Shown: positions 40,066-53,800 of the stretch, in pieces
Layout: every line of letters starts with the position of its first letter
Numbering within the stretch: the stretch's first letter is position 1
Assembly: GCA_003254925.1 (NCBI GenBank)
Contig: QANZ01010589.1
Coordinates: 23,005-87,004, forward strand
Direction: 5' to 3'
DNA from: Chamaecrista fasciculata
Lineage: Eukaryota; Streptophyta; Magnoliopsida; Fabales; Fabaceae
DNA: 64,000 nucleotides
The notes under the pieces: generated by a model
The model's database searches: none
What the model saw: only the letters and a program-made list of their open reading frames with translations
What the model was told of the DNA's origin: nothing
Position numbers and translations under genes: made by a program

Positions 40066-41211
40066 CTATGACTGCACAACTTTATTTTGTTTGACACATG
40101 CTGGTGCCTTAAACTGCTGGCATTTCCACGCTGATGTTTCAACTGGCATCACTGCCGTACCGGTGGACGGCTCTACCGGAAGCGCAGGTATATTACGAAC
40201 AGGGTGATTGTCTGTATTCATTTCAGTCAATTGTGTGCTTTTAGCTTTCATATCTTCCTTTGGCTGTGCCTTATCTTTGGATGTGAAACTGCTTAAGGGC
40301 AACTTTTTTAGCTTCACCCTTCCTCTCTTCTTACTTATAAGAGACAAATCTTCTGAATATTTCTCCTTTGACTGGCTTGACTCTGCTTCGCCATTATATA
40401 ACTCCATTTGACTAGATTTACCATATTTACCCACCCTCTTGTCTGCTTCTTTAGTTGAGCATACCTCTTGGATAGAACCTTCTGAATCATTCTTGCCAGA
40501 TACTGCATGTCCATTGTTCAAAGATAAGCAATCTTGTCCCAATGCCATAACAGTATCAGAACCTTCAGTTATTTCAAAACTTGAAGAGGTTCTAGGCTTC
40601 TTGCGTTTATTGCCCTTTGAGTCTGAATTTGGAGAATTCTTTGAGATTCTAGGAGAGCTATTCATGGCTCGGTGCAACTTGCGGGCAAATTCTTCATCTG
40701 TCCGACAATTTTCAACTGGTTGGTATTTTTTGTACAACAGCTGCACTGGGACATGCTTCTTTTGCTTGTTCTTTTTCAGATTTCTTTCCTTGCTAACTGC
40801 TTCTTCATTAAAAGATGCAACCAAATCTAAAGCACTTTTGGCTGCAGCAACTGCCTTTGCTGCTCTTGAAGCTTTTTCTTCAGCTGCAGCTCTTGCAGCC
40901 TCTGCAGCCTTAGTTGCAGCAGCTGCAGCTGTTTTTGAAGCCTCCACAATCTCCTCAGATGTAAGGTTAGGGTTATTAGAATGACAATTCAGCAAATGCT
41001 TAAGACGGGCTTCAAATTCACTTGAAGATGAAGAGGAAGAAGGGGAAGCAACCTCAGAAGCCGTAACACAAGAAGCAGCAATCGGAGAAGGAGAGGCGGC
41101 AGCAGCAGCATCACCATCCGAACTCTGTCTTTTAAATCCAGCAAGAAGACGCTTCCGAGGAGGCAAGAGAACATCAGCATCCACGTGATTGATATCACAT
41201 ACGTTCTTCAT
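40066..41211 (-). CDS. Conserved-looking nuclear protein of unknown function
   Basis: A single coding exon of 381 residues that I do not recognise. A Ser/Ala-rich start (about 30-65) with the motif LPPRKRLLAGFKR precedes a long Ala-rich, heptad-like helix at about 85-135 (EIVEASKTAAAAATKAAEAA and onward), probably a coiled coil. Basic clusters KKNKQKKH and KGNKRKKPR look like nuclear localisation signals. A segment VQLLYKKYQPVENCRTDEEF and FARKLHRAMNSSPRIS looks structured; the C-terminal half is Ser/Lys-rich and probably disordered. Codon use and the long uninterrupted frame support a real gene. The 5' UTR is probably spliced: a candidate donor GTACTT lies at 41990 on the minus strand after a leader starting near 42070. 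Function cannot be assigned from sequence alone. Confidence 0.8.
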   Translation of the reverse strand: MKNVCDINHVDADVLLPPRKRLLAGFKRQSSDGDAAAAASPSPIAASCVTASEVASPSSSSSSSEFEARLKHLLNCHSNNPNLTSEEIVEASKTAAAAATKAAEAARAAAEEKASRAAKAVAAAKSALDLVASFNEEAVSKERNLKKNKQKKHVPVQLLYKKYQPVENCRTDEEFARKLHRAMNSSPRISKNSPNSDSKGNKRKKPRTSSSFEITEGSDTVMALGQDCLSLNNGHAVSGKNDSEGSIQEVCSTKEADKRVGKYGKSSQMELYNGEAESSQSKEKYSEDLSLISKKRGRVKLKKLPLSSFTSKDKAQPKEDMKAKSTQLTEMNTDNHPVRNIPALPVEPSTGTAVMPVETSAWKCQQFKAPACVKQNKVVQS

Positions 41212-42090
41212 CCTCCTCTAACGAATCTTATTACACAGAAATTTTAAATAAACCTTCACGTAAGTACAATTGTCTCTCCATTGACAATCATAGCATCACC
41301 ATGTTGTTCATACCTTTTTTCACAATCAAATCCGCATACCCAATGTCTCATCTGAAATGAAATGAAGAAATCTGAAAAGAAAAAAAGAATCTACAAGATC
41401 CTCTACAGACTCTAAACCAAACTAGGACCAATTTGAGCACCAGCGAAGGAGCTGATTTGTTAGGCTTTTAAGGACCCCTCCACGAGAAGAAACTTGACAT
41501 AAATTCATGTGTTTCCACTGCTTTGGTTCCCTATTCAGAAACGAAGAAAAATAAATTTCAAAAGTCAGCTGAATCTGACACAGATGAAAAACTATGAATC
41601 AGTTTATCGATGAAAATACAATAGAACAGCAATAAAAATGTCAATTCCCATTCTTAATCTAGCCACAGTATTGTTGGAAGCAAACAAAGCATCAATGATG
41701 CATAATTCAGCAACATGATCAAAGATCGAAGACAGAACGGAGCATTAATTCATAAATTCAGAGACCAAGCTCGCACATAGCAGAGTTTCATTCCGCCAAT
41801 TTTGCCGAAAACATTTCAAGCAATCAAATATCAATGAATCGGAATCAATAGCAACCCAAACAAGTCAAATCTCGATTCAACAGAATTATGCAAATGAATG
41901 AGAATTCAAACGAGAAATCTGGGACACCAAGTAGGATCAAAAGGGAGTTAAGAGTTACAACCATTGACAAAGAAGGAGGAGCACAAGTACCTGATCTTGT
42001 TTAGTAGTCTGAAAAGGAGAAGAAGATAAATAAACGACGACGAAAATTAGGGTTTTCAGAGAGAAGGGAGTGGTGAGGTGGGGAAGAAAA
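41212..42090 (-). promoter_or_regulatory. Probable 5' UTR, leader intron and promoter of the 40-41 kb gene
   Basis: Reading the minus strand, a pyrimidine-rich TATA-poor stretch at 42000-42090 with AAAACCCTAATTTTCG (telo-box-like) precedes a candidate splice donor GTACTTGTG at about 41990. The acceptor is uncertain. No long ORF occurs here, so the region is best explained as leader. Confidence 0.4.
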
Positions 42091-44850
42091 ACCAGGGAAT
42101 GAGGGAAAACCGAAAATCCTTTCTCTTTTATATTTATTTTGTTCTGTTTCTTTCACAAATAAATTCGATTGGTTCTGATTCTAGAATGGTAAGAAGAGTC
42201 CCCAAATACGCAAATCCCACAAACACATACCAATTTCCTTTCTTAATTTTAAATAACCTCTATTTCATTCACAAACTACCTTAATGCCACCACCCCTTGC
42301 CTCCATTTTTTTACCACTGTAATTTGTCAAAGTTAGCCCTTGTTTGGGATTGTTTTAGTTAGTTAATCTAATAGGTTTTAGGAAATTTGATTGTTTTATG
42401 GATAGTGATAAAGTACTTTAAAGATAATGGATTTTGATCATGAAATGTATTTAAATAATTTATTGTTAAAATATTTTATGAAATATACATTTTTTAAAAA
42501 ATATACATAACATTGTGATAATTTTGTGATAATCAGATAATGTAATAGCATACGAAGAAAAAAGAACAACGTTGTCATATTTTTGTCTTCATTTTAAGCG
42601 TAAATAAACAGTTATTTTACTCTTTTTTCTTACGTTCTTAACAAATTGATTTTCTCTTGTCAAATAATTTTTCTTTTTTGCTTGCCTGAATTATAAATGA
42701 ATAAAAAAATATATATTGTAGATTAGTTTTCCTTTAATTTGAATATATTAATTCATTACACTTTTTTGATAGTTTGATACTCTAGTTAATTTATTTATTA
42801 CTCCTTAGTTATACTTATTTGGTTAAAGGTTCATTTTGATCTTAAATGTATGTCTTGATGTTCATATTGGTCCATTATGTTTCAAAATGTTCAAATTGGT
42901 CCTAAATATTTGCAAAATGTTTCATTTTGGTTCCAACAATTGAATATGGTTCGTTTCAAGTTTAAACGTGATAAGTTTAGAATTACATATTGTTCTCGAA
43001 GAGTACTTTCTCTATCCAGTTGGAATCGTCAGGAAACGAGGTCAAATTGGTCCTAAAAGTAGACTTCTCATTTCATGGTCAAATAAGCAAAGTTAATCAT
43101 ATCTTTCTCGTTTTAAATTCGAATGCGACGAATTCAAAGTTGCGAGTTCCTCTTAACAAGTCCTCTGAACTTGAAATGAGAGACGAGAGAAATATGATAA
43201 AATTCAATAGTTTGTGACCAAAATGAAACATTTTACCGACATTTATGACCAAAATGAATCATTTTGCTAACATTTATGACCAATTTGAACATTTTGAAAC
43301 ATAATGGACCAAAATGAACATTAGGTCATACATTTAGGACCAAAATGACCCTTTGACCTACTTATTTTAGTCCATTTCATATGTTTATCTTTTCATTGGA
43401 CAGTTTTGTTAAAACACGTCATTACACATCATAGACAACCTATAAATTATAATAATCTCACAATTTTATTACGATTTTGAAATAAGAGAAAAACTAACCA
43501 AATTTTCTTATATTTTTGTTATAAGATTTGTTTAGTCATAAATTGGATTTATATTATCTCTATTATTTTCTTGGGGTTGTCAACTGGGTATTAGGTTTTT
43601 ACCCTGACTAATTCAAATTTAATCTACATCACGCATTTGGTTATAGTATGAGAATATCTTCCAAAAAGAATAATTGTATTCTTAAGGTCTTAAACTTGAA
43701 ATTTTACACTTATTAGTTAGTTACTCCTCACTTAGACCAACTCTTTCTTGGTATTCTCCCACTTATTTAATTGATCATGTAAAAATATGTTTTATATTTT
43801 ATCTCTATCATAATTCATAGTGCACAGAATTTTTGTCATCATTTATTTATAAGAGAACTTCATAATAAAAATATTTTAACTTGATCGTTAAAAAACATCA
43901 CAAAAATTTCAATTTTGTCTATTTCTTTTGTGTGAATGAATGTTTAGATGAATTAAATCCTAGACTCACATCAACATACAGAATAGAACTCTCAACATTA
44001 TAAGATAAAAATCAACTCCTTACTAAAGTTAACCAATTGTTACTAACTCATCTTATTTGCTATAAATTTATTGTGAAACTTTAAGAAAAATACATAGACC
44101 TTGTCAACAACTTCATCACTACTCACCTAAATTATAAAATTATTAATTAGTTCATGATTATCACTTTAATTTTCAAGTTATTAAAATTTTCAAAATGAAA
44201 ATTAAGAAAATAAATAGAAATTTAAGTAATAATAAAAAAAATCCAGCTATAAAAAAAGATATATATATATATATATTTGGCCATTAGATATATATATATA
44301 TATATTAAAAAATTTTTAGTATCATAAAAAAATATATAATTTTTTAACATATTTATTATAAAATTAAAAAAAAATCATATATCTTATTAGGAATAATAAA
44401 TGTGATAAAACTAAAAGAATTTATTCAAGTTTCTCTCTTTGGAAACCGGTGGTGTCATCACTTACACTTACCAGCGCATCCGCACTAAATCCACAAATAA
44501 ACGGCACATTTGGTCATTTTTTGGCGGTCGTTTCAGTTTCAGTTTCTGTTGCCATTTTGGAGCTTACCGCCTTTTTTTTTTTTTTTTTCCCTTCAAAGTT
44601 CTAAGCATTCCCAAAACAAATAGTGCGAAGCAAGCACTGAAGCGCTGTTTCATCTTCTCACGCTAAACGTCGACGTCTTGCGTCTCGACAAAAACCCTAG
44701 GAACCCTGGTTCAAATTCCACGACATTTTCCGTCGTCGGCGCTTTTTGTTTCGTTGTATTTGTTGGCGATTGGAATTGTCGTTTAGTGAATGTTCGAGCG
44801 ATCTCGACTAGTTGCGTTAGTGGAGATTCTTTGTGGCATTACTCAGTTTG
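42091..44850. other. Intergenic region upstream of MLH3
   Basis: AT-rich, with a Mutator-type MITE at 42821-43358. An (AT)n palindrome occurs at about 44260-44306 and a 20-base T-run at about 44570-44590. The last 200 bases, less AT-rich and containing AAAACCCTAG, are the MLH3 leader. No other gene is supported. Confidence 0.45.
42821..43358. mobile_element. Mutator-type MITE, copy 1, with perfect 9-bp target duplication
   Basis: A 538-bp element starting GGTTAAAGGTTCATTTTG and ending CAAAATGACCCTTTGACC. Mirrored arms of about 120 bp carry repeated 'ATTGGTCC' blocks, with a unique centre of about 250 bp. TACTTATTT flanks both ends (42812-42820 and 43359-43367). It is closely similar end to end to the copy at 58469-59000. 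No transposase. Confidence 0.92.
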
Positions 44851-47800
44851 ATGACGACGAGCATAAGGCCTTTGTCCGAGGCTGTTCGTAGTTCATTGCG
44901 TTCTGGCATTTTCTTGTTTGATTTGACGAGGGTCGTCGAAGAACTGGTTTTCAATAGCCTGGATGCGGGCGCAACTAAGGTATTGCAATTTACATATCTT
45001 AATCTTACGATTTGCTTAAGGTATTACTAGAATATGACATGGTGAAAGTGTTTAGCTTTGAGGATTGTAGTTGCATTGGTGCAGCAGGCTGGACTTTGAA
45101 ATTGGAATTATTTAGCTAAGATATAATATGATGCTCTCTACAGCCGAGTGAAGTGCTATCATTACGTTCTTGCATTTCCAGCGACTGTGGAATACATCAA
45201 AGTTAAAACCCTCTTTTGAGTGAGGATGCAGTTGTATGAAGCTAGTATCTAAAATGATTTAGTCATATGGAGTAAATGGTAGACATATGCAAATCCATGC
45301 ATGAAAAACTGTGACTATGACTACTTTTAGGTTGTTTAACATAAATGGATGTGAAATTTGGACATTTTTTATGTTGATAATATTGTTGAGTGGCAGTGAG
45401 GACCAAGGAGCTGTTTATATTGATGTTATGGTTATATAGTATGACCATGATGACGCTGCAATATTAATGGACGGCTTTTTTAGTTGTATTATATTGAGAA
45501 TAAAATTATAATGATATCACGACAAGGATTTCCTCAGTAAGGTTTATGTTGATGGCATGTCTGAGTCAGTAGGGATTATGAGGGATAGGAAATCCTACCC
45601 CTAATCAGATGTTAAAACAAAAAAAGAATTGTTGGTTTTTTTTCGCTTTGGGAGTTGTTAATAATAGTTGGATATGTTTGTTGTTTTGGGGTTGGTGTAT
45701 TTTCAAAACTCCTCTGGGCTCAGAGTGTTTAATGTTTACATTTCTCTGGCAACTTATTGACACTTTTATCAAAGGTATAACTGAATCCTTGAACTGTCTG
45801 GCATGTTTATCACAGGTGTCAGTCTTTGTTAATGTTGGGAGCTGTTATACAAAAGTTGTTGATGATGGTAATTCTTCTAGTTTTAGATGATACCTGACTT
45901 GAAAGTTGAAGCTATATGGCTTTTTTGGCTGCCATTCATCTTCTGTTTGTACATTTTTATTTGTAGGGGCTGGTATTAGTCGAGATGAATTGGTGTTGGT
46001 TGGAGAAAGATACGGTATAGATATTCCATCTTATTTTCTTTTCACTTTCTTCTATACTGTCTGACTTGTTGCTTAGGCTAGTTGCTGCATGTAATTTAAC
46101 GACCCACCAAAAGGCTTTGAGGTTCAATAGTAAATAGGATAGTGTTACAAGATAAAGGCCTTCTAATACAGTAAGCCAGCTTAAGTGACCTTATTTATCA
46201 AGAATTTTATTATTTACATTTGGTGTAGGCAGTTATAGGCTGTCAAATTAACTTAATTGCTCTCAGACACTTTCTCATTTTGTCATATATGAAGAGGTCT
46301 GTTGCATTAGCAAGTGGATAAGTTGTGTGATGAAATTTGGCTAACTCATCTATGCACTTTCCCATTTGAGAAATAATTATTGATGCATAGGAAACCTTGT
46401 TTAAATTATATGAATTTAATTTTCCAAGTTGCCTAAACATGATGTATGTATACTGTACAAGCAGCAACATCAAAGTTACTTAATATGGCTGATCTGGATG
46501 CCACAAGTGGAAACTTCGGTTTTCGGGGGGAAGCTTTAGCTTCGATTTCTGAAGTATCACTGTTGGAAATTTTAACCAGAGCTTGTGGAAGGGCAAATGG
46601 ATATCACAAAGTTTTGAAGGTGTGGATGCTTTTACCATTTGTTCGCTATTGCTATCTATTTTGTTAACTTCAACTGCTCTATATTTGCTGCAGGGTTGCA
46701 AGTGTCTATATCTTGGTATAGATGATGATAGAAAGGAAGTGGGAACAACAGGTACTAATAATTTGGTCAGCTGTTGCATGGTTTCTATTTTCCTGTTTAT
46801 ATCTCACTAGTGCCATATAACATGAGTGCATGAATAAAAGTCAATCTTCCATAGAGAATTAAATGGGTTCTTGTGTCTTATTATCATTGTGGGGATATTG
46901 AAATTTTTGGTCATATCTGTTCCTGTTTTTTTTCCTTTTTGGGACTGAATTTATGCTATTTTGGATTTCAAGATGGTTATAATATGGTTTCTCTCTCATT
47001 TACTTTTGATATTCCTAAGGTATGTAATATAATAATTATTTTTGTTAAATCCTTTTGCAGTTGACTGGTTCATCCCTAGTGTAGTTATGCTCTTGTTTGT
47101 GTGTTTGTATGTGCGCAGGTGATTACTTTTTCTTTTCTCATTTTTTTTAGAGAAGGTTTTGGAAGAAGGCATTTATGTCATTGTCTTGTGCTAAACAAGT
47201 TTTATAGGCATAGTATTGCCTTAGATTTTATCATGGCCAAAGTATTATGTTTTGAACAATGCTTATTCCGTTATTCATTATGCTAATCTGGCTAGAAATT
47301 CTACCCTACACCTACACAATGAATCTTTATGTCCAATTTTTTTCAATTCATTGACTCAGAGTTAATTGCTGATTAAGGCCTTGTATCTTTCAGTAATTGT
47401 CCGTGATTTATTTTACAACCAACCGGTTCGGAGAAAATATATTCAATCCAGGTTCCTCTTTTCTAGTCCCACTATGCCTTTGATGTAATTTATGAAAGTC
47501 TTAAGTAATTCTATATGAAACTAATGTTGTTTCCCAAAATTTGAACTGACTGGTGAATTGTATCTGAAAGCCAAAAGAAGGTTCTGCAATCAGTGAAGAA
47601 ATGTTTGCTACGGCTTGCACTTGTGCGTCCAAATATTTTGTTCAAACTTGTTGACATTGAAAGGTATCTTGCTCACAAGCGTTCAAGTTGTATTCCCTTT
47701 TTCCTGGTTTAGTAATGTTCTCTTATACTGTTATGTACAGTGAGGATGAACTTCTTTGCACAAATTCTTCTTCTTCCCCGCTCTCACTTCTGAGCAGTGG

Positions 47801-50800
47801 CTTTGGGGTGGAGGTCTCAAGCTCTCTTCATGAATTACAAGTTCAGAATGATATCATAAAGCTTTCCGGATATATATCTGGTCCCTGCAACAGTTTTTCA
47901 TTAAAGGTGTTTTATATTTATGACTTAGAAGTTCAATATTCTATTTAATTTTATGCACTTTGTAAAAGAAAAAAATCATGTAACAACTGTTTTCCCTTCC
48001 TCTGCCCCCCTCCAACTTTTCATGGGGTGCTATGTTTGCTTTGCAGGCCTTACAGTATGTCTGTATCCATGTGAGTTTCAACTTCGGATAATGTAATAAG
48101 GATATAGAGAAGAGATGTGTAGAGCTCGAAAAGAATCAGATGCTTTATTTTTTCACCTTTGTCCTTAACATGCCCAGATATTAATTCTCAGTTCGTTTGC
48201 AAAGGCCCAATTCATAAGCTTCTGAGTGAACTGGCTATGAGGTTTGAGGATCCGGACTCATGGTGTGCAGATGGAAAGTTCCAGAACAAGAAGAGAAGTA
48301 GGTCTCAAGCATGTCCAGTGTATATCTTGAATTTGAGTTGCCCACGGTCTCTGTATGATTTAACCTTTGAGCCATCAAAGACTTTTGTGCAATTCAAGGT
48401 ACACTCTTTGGCTTTTCTGATTATTATCTTATATGATGTCAACTTCTTAGTAATTACATGAGTTGTGTTTGCTTACTACAAATTTATTTTGCTGATCCTA
48501 CCTTCATTGGAAATGCCAATCAGGCTTCTTCAGTCAATGTCTATAGGAGATTTTCTGTAGTGTGTTTCTGGTATAGATTCAAGCATATTTAATGATCTTG
48601 ACACTGGATGTTCTTAATAAACTCTGTTGAGGAACAATTGCAAGAGTAGTAGAGAGAAACAAACGCAGAGAAATTTATGAGGCATTAATTTGATTTGTTA
48701 GCCTCTGCAACCATTTATAGACAGATAGGGGCGTGTACTAATGTAGAACATCCTACCTGCACTTAAATTATTTATCCTACTAGCGCTAGAATGTAGCATA
48801 AACTGAACCTTATAAGCGGACAAACTTGTAACGAGACTGTTGGAAATGTCTTTGCTAAATTATTGTATCCCAAGACTCCAGCATCACTAAGAATTTGACT
48901 CTTTTCTTCTACACCCCCATTTTATTAGGATTGGGCTTGTATACTGAGCTTCATTGAGAAGGCAATCAAACAAATCTGGGAGAAACATTCAACTTGCGGT
49001 AATGCTGTTTCTTATTGGTAGTTGCTGCAATGATTTAGTGGTGCCTATGTTTGCCTTAATTTTTTACGTACTTGTAGGAGAGTCCTCTAAATATGGCGCA
49101 CATGTGGTACAAGAAGATCAACTGTGCGAGAAAGTTGATAATGCCATTTCAGCAGAAGCAGGTGAAGTTTTTATTTTGCTGGTGAAGTAGATCTCTTACT
49201 TTCATATTGAAGGCCTGACCAATTTCTGCAATTCACTGTTAACGTTCTTACACTTGAGTTAAAAAATAACACCCTTTGTGCAGCTAAGTTTTAATTGGGG
49301 ATAATATTTGCAAATTGTGCTTTTTAGGCTGCAATGGATGATTTTGGTTGGTTTTCCTTTCATAATTGGAAGTAGTTGTCAAATTTTGATGCAGATATGT
49401 TCACGAATGAGAACCAAAATCGTAAGGATTGCCATGATTTTTTATTTTCCACTTCTGACAAGCTAGCTGAAGATGATCATCACCTATCTACCAAGGAAGA
49501 TACTAGATCCTCTATTAGTTACTTGCATAGGGGCACTGCAAAGTTCAAAGGAAAACAAAATAAGAGAGGCTTTCTTTGCCCAGCTGATTACTCTAGTTCT
49601 TCAATGGATGGATCACGTACCAAATGTGAGTCTACTGTGACTAAAAAGCATAACAGTCTGTTGATGTATGATAACAATGATCTATTTGAAAGAGACTATG
49701 TTTTGGATAGTGAATTGCCTGCTGCAGAAATATTCAATAATGATGTATCTTTTGATGCACCGAGCTCGTCAAATGGAATTAAGTTTCTTAAAGTAGCTGA
49801 TGTGTTCAGTGGATCATCTGAAGACACATTACGTTATAATGATACATTGATCAATGGGGATTTTCAAAAACCTTTTCTGAGGAGTTGCTCTATACAAGGA
49901 AGTATCCTGCATGAGAGGGCTTTGTTTGCAAATGATGAACGTGAATTCCACACTGACAGCTTTAGTGCCAGGCAAGATCTGGGAGAGTATCGTGGCAGTG
50001 GTGAGGACATTGCTGCCCATCCCTCCCCAGAAGGACTATTTAACTCATCTGTAGATTCTGTTCTTCTCTCAACAACACAAATGGAACTGTACCCTATCAT
50101 TGAAACACCCTTATCTGAGGCCGTTGCTTGGGATGTTGATCAAAAGAAAGACATTGATCTAGATGATCTTCAAGGAATAACTAAATACTATAAAAGGGAT
50201 CATTATATTAAAATTCTAGATGATGAAGAAAATAAATGGGACTTCAGTTGCAATATCTCCTGCAGTTCCAACAAAGATCAGTTCACCACTAATTTGGGAA
50301 AAATTGAATTGTGTTTTGATGGTCCCTGTGATCGCAATAGGCTGAACTTTACCAAATCGTCAGATTCTAGGTTAGTTGACTGGCCTGATTGTGATGATAT
50401 ATTTTCCAAGCCTGATTGTGATGATATATTTTTCAACAAATGGTCAGATGTTTCAACACATGAGTCAGATTGGTTGCATCCAGAGTCATGTGAAAAAAAC
50501 AAGAGACTTAGCAAGAGCGCAGCCAAAAGGGATCATCTAAGACATCCAGCTTTGGATAAAAAGATTGAAAGATCTAGAAGGAGCTCCTCGGCCCCTCCAT
50601 TTTATAGAGGCAAAAGACGGTTTTATACTTTAAATCAACCTACGGCAATTATATCCAAAAGACATTCTGGCTCCAACTGTGCTTTAAATGATAGAGGTTG
50701 TTCAGTTTCTTTCTTTCCCCCTCTTTCCCCCCTCTTTTCGAAATGCTGATTTTTTGTTTACATAGAAAAATTTGGACTGATGGTTTCAGAATTGGCAGAA

Positions 50801-53800
50801 GCTGTTGAAGCTGAACGTGTTCAAGAATCTTTTGGCACCCCTCAGTCCAACTCTGAGGAACATTTTCTGCTTGAAAATAGGTAGGACAATCTCTCTTTTC
50901 CTTACTTGAGCTTCTGTACTGTTGGAAATGAATGCTCATTGACCTGTGTGGTTTTCCTTGATTTTAGTTCCAATACGAAACTGAGAACAGATGTTGTGGG
51001 AGATATAGAGCAGGTTTTTTGCAGTAAAGAGTTTGAGGGGCTTCCGAGTTTCAATAGTCAAAGCAAAGTTCCATTGAAAGGTGAGTCTGTTGTTTCAGCT
51101 AAACTGTAGTCTGGTCTGACAAGTTTAGCTCATTTGAAAAATCACTTTATTCAGTTTAATATGGCACAGCCTTGAATTCTGTGTGAATTGAAAGTGGTCC
51201 ATAACTGAGTGGCTGGCTTATTTTCATTTTGGCTTAAGTGACTAGTTGAACTTTGAAATGAGAAGAATCTTCAGAATTAACTTCCTAGAGCCATATAAAT
51301 AGATTTAGCCACAATGTAAGCTCCTATAGTTCTATTAGTTGTTTAGCTATTGCAACGAAAACCAATTTGTGAGTTTTTCTATATTCACTGCCTTCTCTGC
51401 TGAAGAAGATTTACCTGTCATTTTAATTCAGTTACGAATGGTATTTGTTGTTTCATATATTTATTTTAATAAATAATTAAAAAATTTTAATATACGATTC
51501 CCTGATTTTTCAGCTGTTAACATGCTATCAAAACTATATTATATTTCAGAATTATTCTCAAGGGAAGAGGAAGATTCCATAGATTACAGGACCAAATGGC
51601 GGAATTGCTCACCTCAAATTCCAGTTATGTTTCCCATCTTTAAGTGCCTGTTTCTTCTATACAGATGGCACTCTTTAGTGTGGAAGTTGACTGTGTTATC
51701 TAACTCGAGATTGTAAACTTTGTGCAGAAGAGGGGCAAATCATTTGATTTTCAGAATCAAGACAAAATACTTGACATATCGTCTGGATTCTTGCATCTTG
51801 CTAGTGATTCATTGGTACCTGAAACTATCAGTAAGAAATGCCTTGAGGATGCCAGAGTTCTTCATCAGGTGGATAAGAAATTCATTCCAGTTGTGGCTGG
51901 CAGAATTCTTGCTGTTATTGATCAGGTTTGTCATTTCTGGATTTACACATTATGGTTGAATTTATATTCTCAGTGACAATGCTGGAGGTCCTGACTCGAC
52001 TATGTAGAAACTGATTATGATGATACTAGCTTATATGGAACTGTCATTGACAAGAAATTCCACTGGAAGTCACAATTGTTTCTATGTTTTATTATGGCTT
52101 CCCAGTGCCTATATAGGTTGCTTTTGTATTGTTAACACAAGAATGAAATCCTGGTTAAAAGGGCAGTTTTGGATAAACCCTGACTATTTGCTAACGCATG
52201 CACACACTACGAGACAGAAGACCTTCTGTCAGCTTTTTTCTGTTTGACATTGATAATAGTCTCTTATTTATTTATTTAATATTCCAGCATGCTGCAGATG
52301 AAAGAATCAGATTGGAAGAACTACGTCAAAAGGTAAATTTTTTCATGTTGAATATGTCAGGAATTTTTATCCATTATGACTTACAATACTGGTTGAATCC
52401 ATAGGTATTATCAGGAGAAGCAAAGACAATAAACTATCTAGATGCTGAACAAGAACTGGTACGTGTCCTTTGTCATGAGAGGATCTGCTGTGAGACTGTT
52501 ATTATATGTTTTCTGAATTTTAATTTTACTGTGTTAGAATTATTTACGATACAGGTGCTGCCAGAGATTGGCTATCAACTACTGTACAGTTATTCTGAAC
52601 AGATTAAAGATTGGGGATGGATCTGCAACATTCATTCTCAAGATTCAAAATCCTTTAAGCAGTATGTCTGTCTTGCTAAAATTCGTATAATGATCTTGAT
52701 AAATAATGTTGGAAGTTGATTAATACTCACTATATTGTTCAACATGAATCTGTTGTTATTTTGTTAATCGACCTTCAACCAGGGATAAACATTTCCTAAC
52801 ATGATTTGTTTATAGCATGCATCAAGATTGTGTAACAATTTTCAGTAACCGAATAGGTTGTGATTTGAGCTCAAATTAAATGGTAGACTTTTTTTTTTTT
52901 TGCTATTTGGGGTATATAATATGGATTGCTTTTGCAGGAATTTGGATATTCTCAACAGGCAACCAGCTGTCATCACACTTACAGCAGTAAGATACATGCT
53001 CCTACTTAATCATTTATTCAATCAATTTTAAATAGCTGAGAAATATAACAGTAATATATTAACTTCATTAGACTATTATTGTCAACTTAATTATAAATTT
53101 AATGTGCAACCAGCGCTAAATGATGTTACTGATCTTATTACTAGCAGGTACCCTGCATTTTAGGTGTCAACTTAAATGATGTTGATCTTATGGAATTTCT
53201 TCAGCAGGTTGTCTTATTGGACCCTTCCTTGCCTTTACGTTCTGCTTCTTTTAATAATATGACATTTTACATCTTTCAACTCTCTGTACTCTTTTAGCTC
53301 GCTGACACTGATGGGTCGTCAACAATGCCCCCCGCTGTTGTGCGAGTTCTGAATTTGAAAGCATGCAGAGGTATGTGCTTAGGACCCGATTGGCCAAACT
53401 TCTAACTTCTACTATTTTAAAATGATTTATTAAAAAATTTCAGTTGTTTTCGTTAGGCCAAAATACTGGATGAGTTTGTGTTTGACCAATTTCTTAAAAA
53501 AGTGTTTTAATTATGAAGTTGCTAAAGTTAGATACGTATTTAAGAGGATAAGTTAAAGAAAGGTTATAGATTATTGTGGTAGTGATTTTGATGAGTGATA
53601 TGACTAATTTTTTTAAAAAATATTGAGTAAACTAACAATTAAGTTCCAAAAAGATCATCGAGCTGACAACTCGGTCCCCAAAAGATTAAATTACACATTT
53701 AGTCCTTAAAAGATCAAAACAGTATACACTTTAGTCCCTGAAAGATTAAAATGATATTCTATTTAGTCCATAAAATGATTAATTAGTATACCGTTTTGAT

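Noticed and set aside
40439-40984. 181-aa plus-strand frame rich in Ala and Ser
   Set aside because: It is the antisense of the Ala-rich coiled-coil gene. The minus-strand frame is longer and has sensible basic and coiled-coil segments.
42990-43217. 75-aa frame repeated as a 78-aa frame at 58632-58868
   Set aside because: Both lie in the conserved centre of a MITE family. Similarity reflects the transposon, with no start context or domain.
48610-48900. Possible retroelement remnant in MLH3 intron 10
   Set aside because: Composition differs from the surrounding intron, but no terminal repeats, primer-binding site or protein match could be seen.
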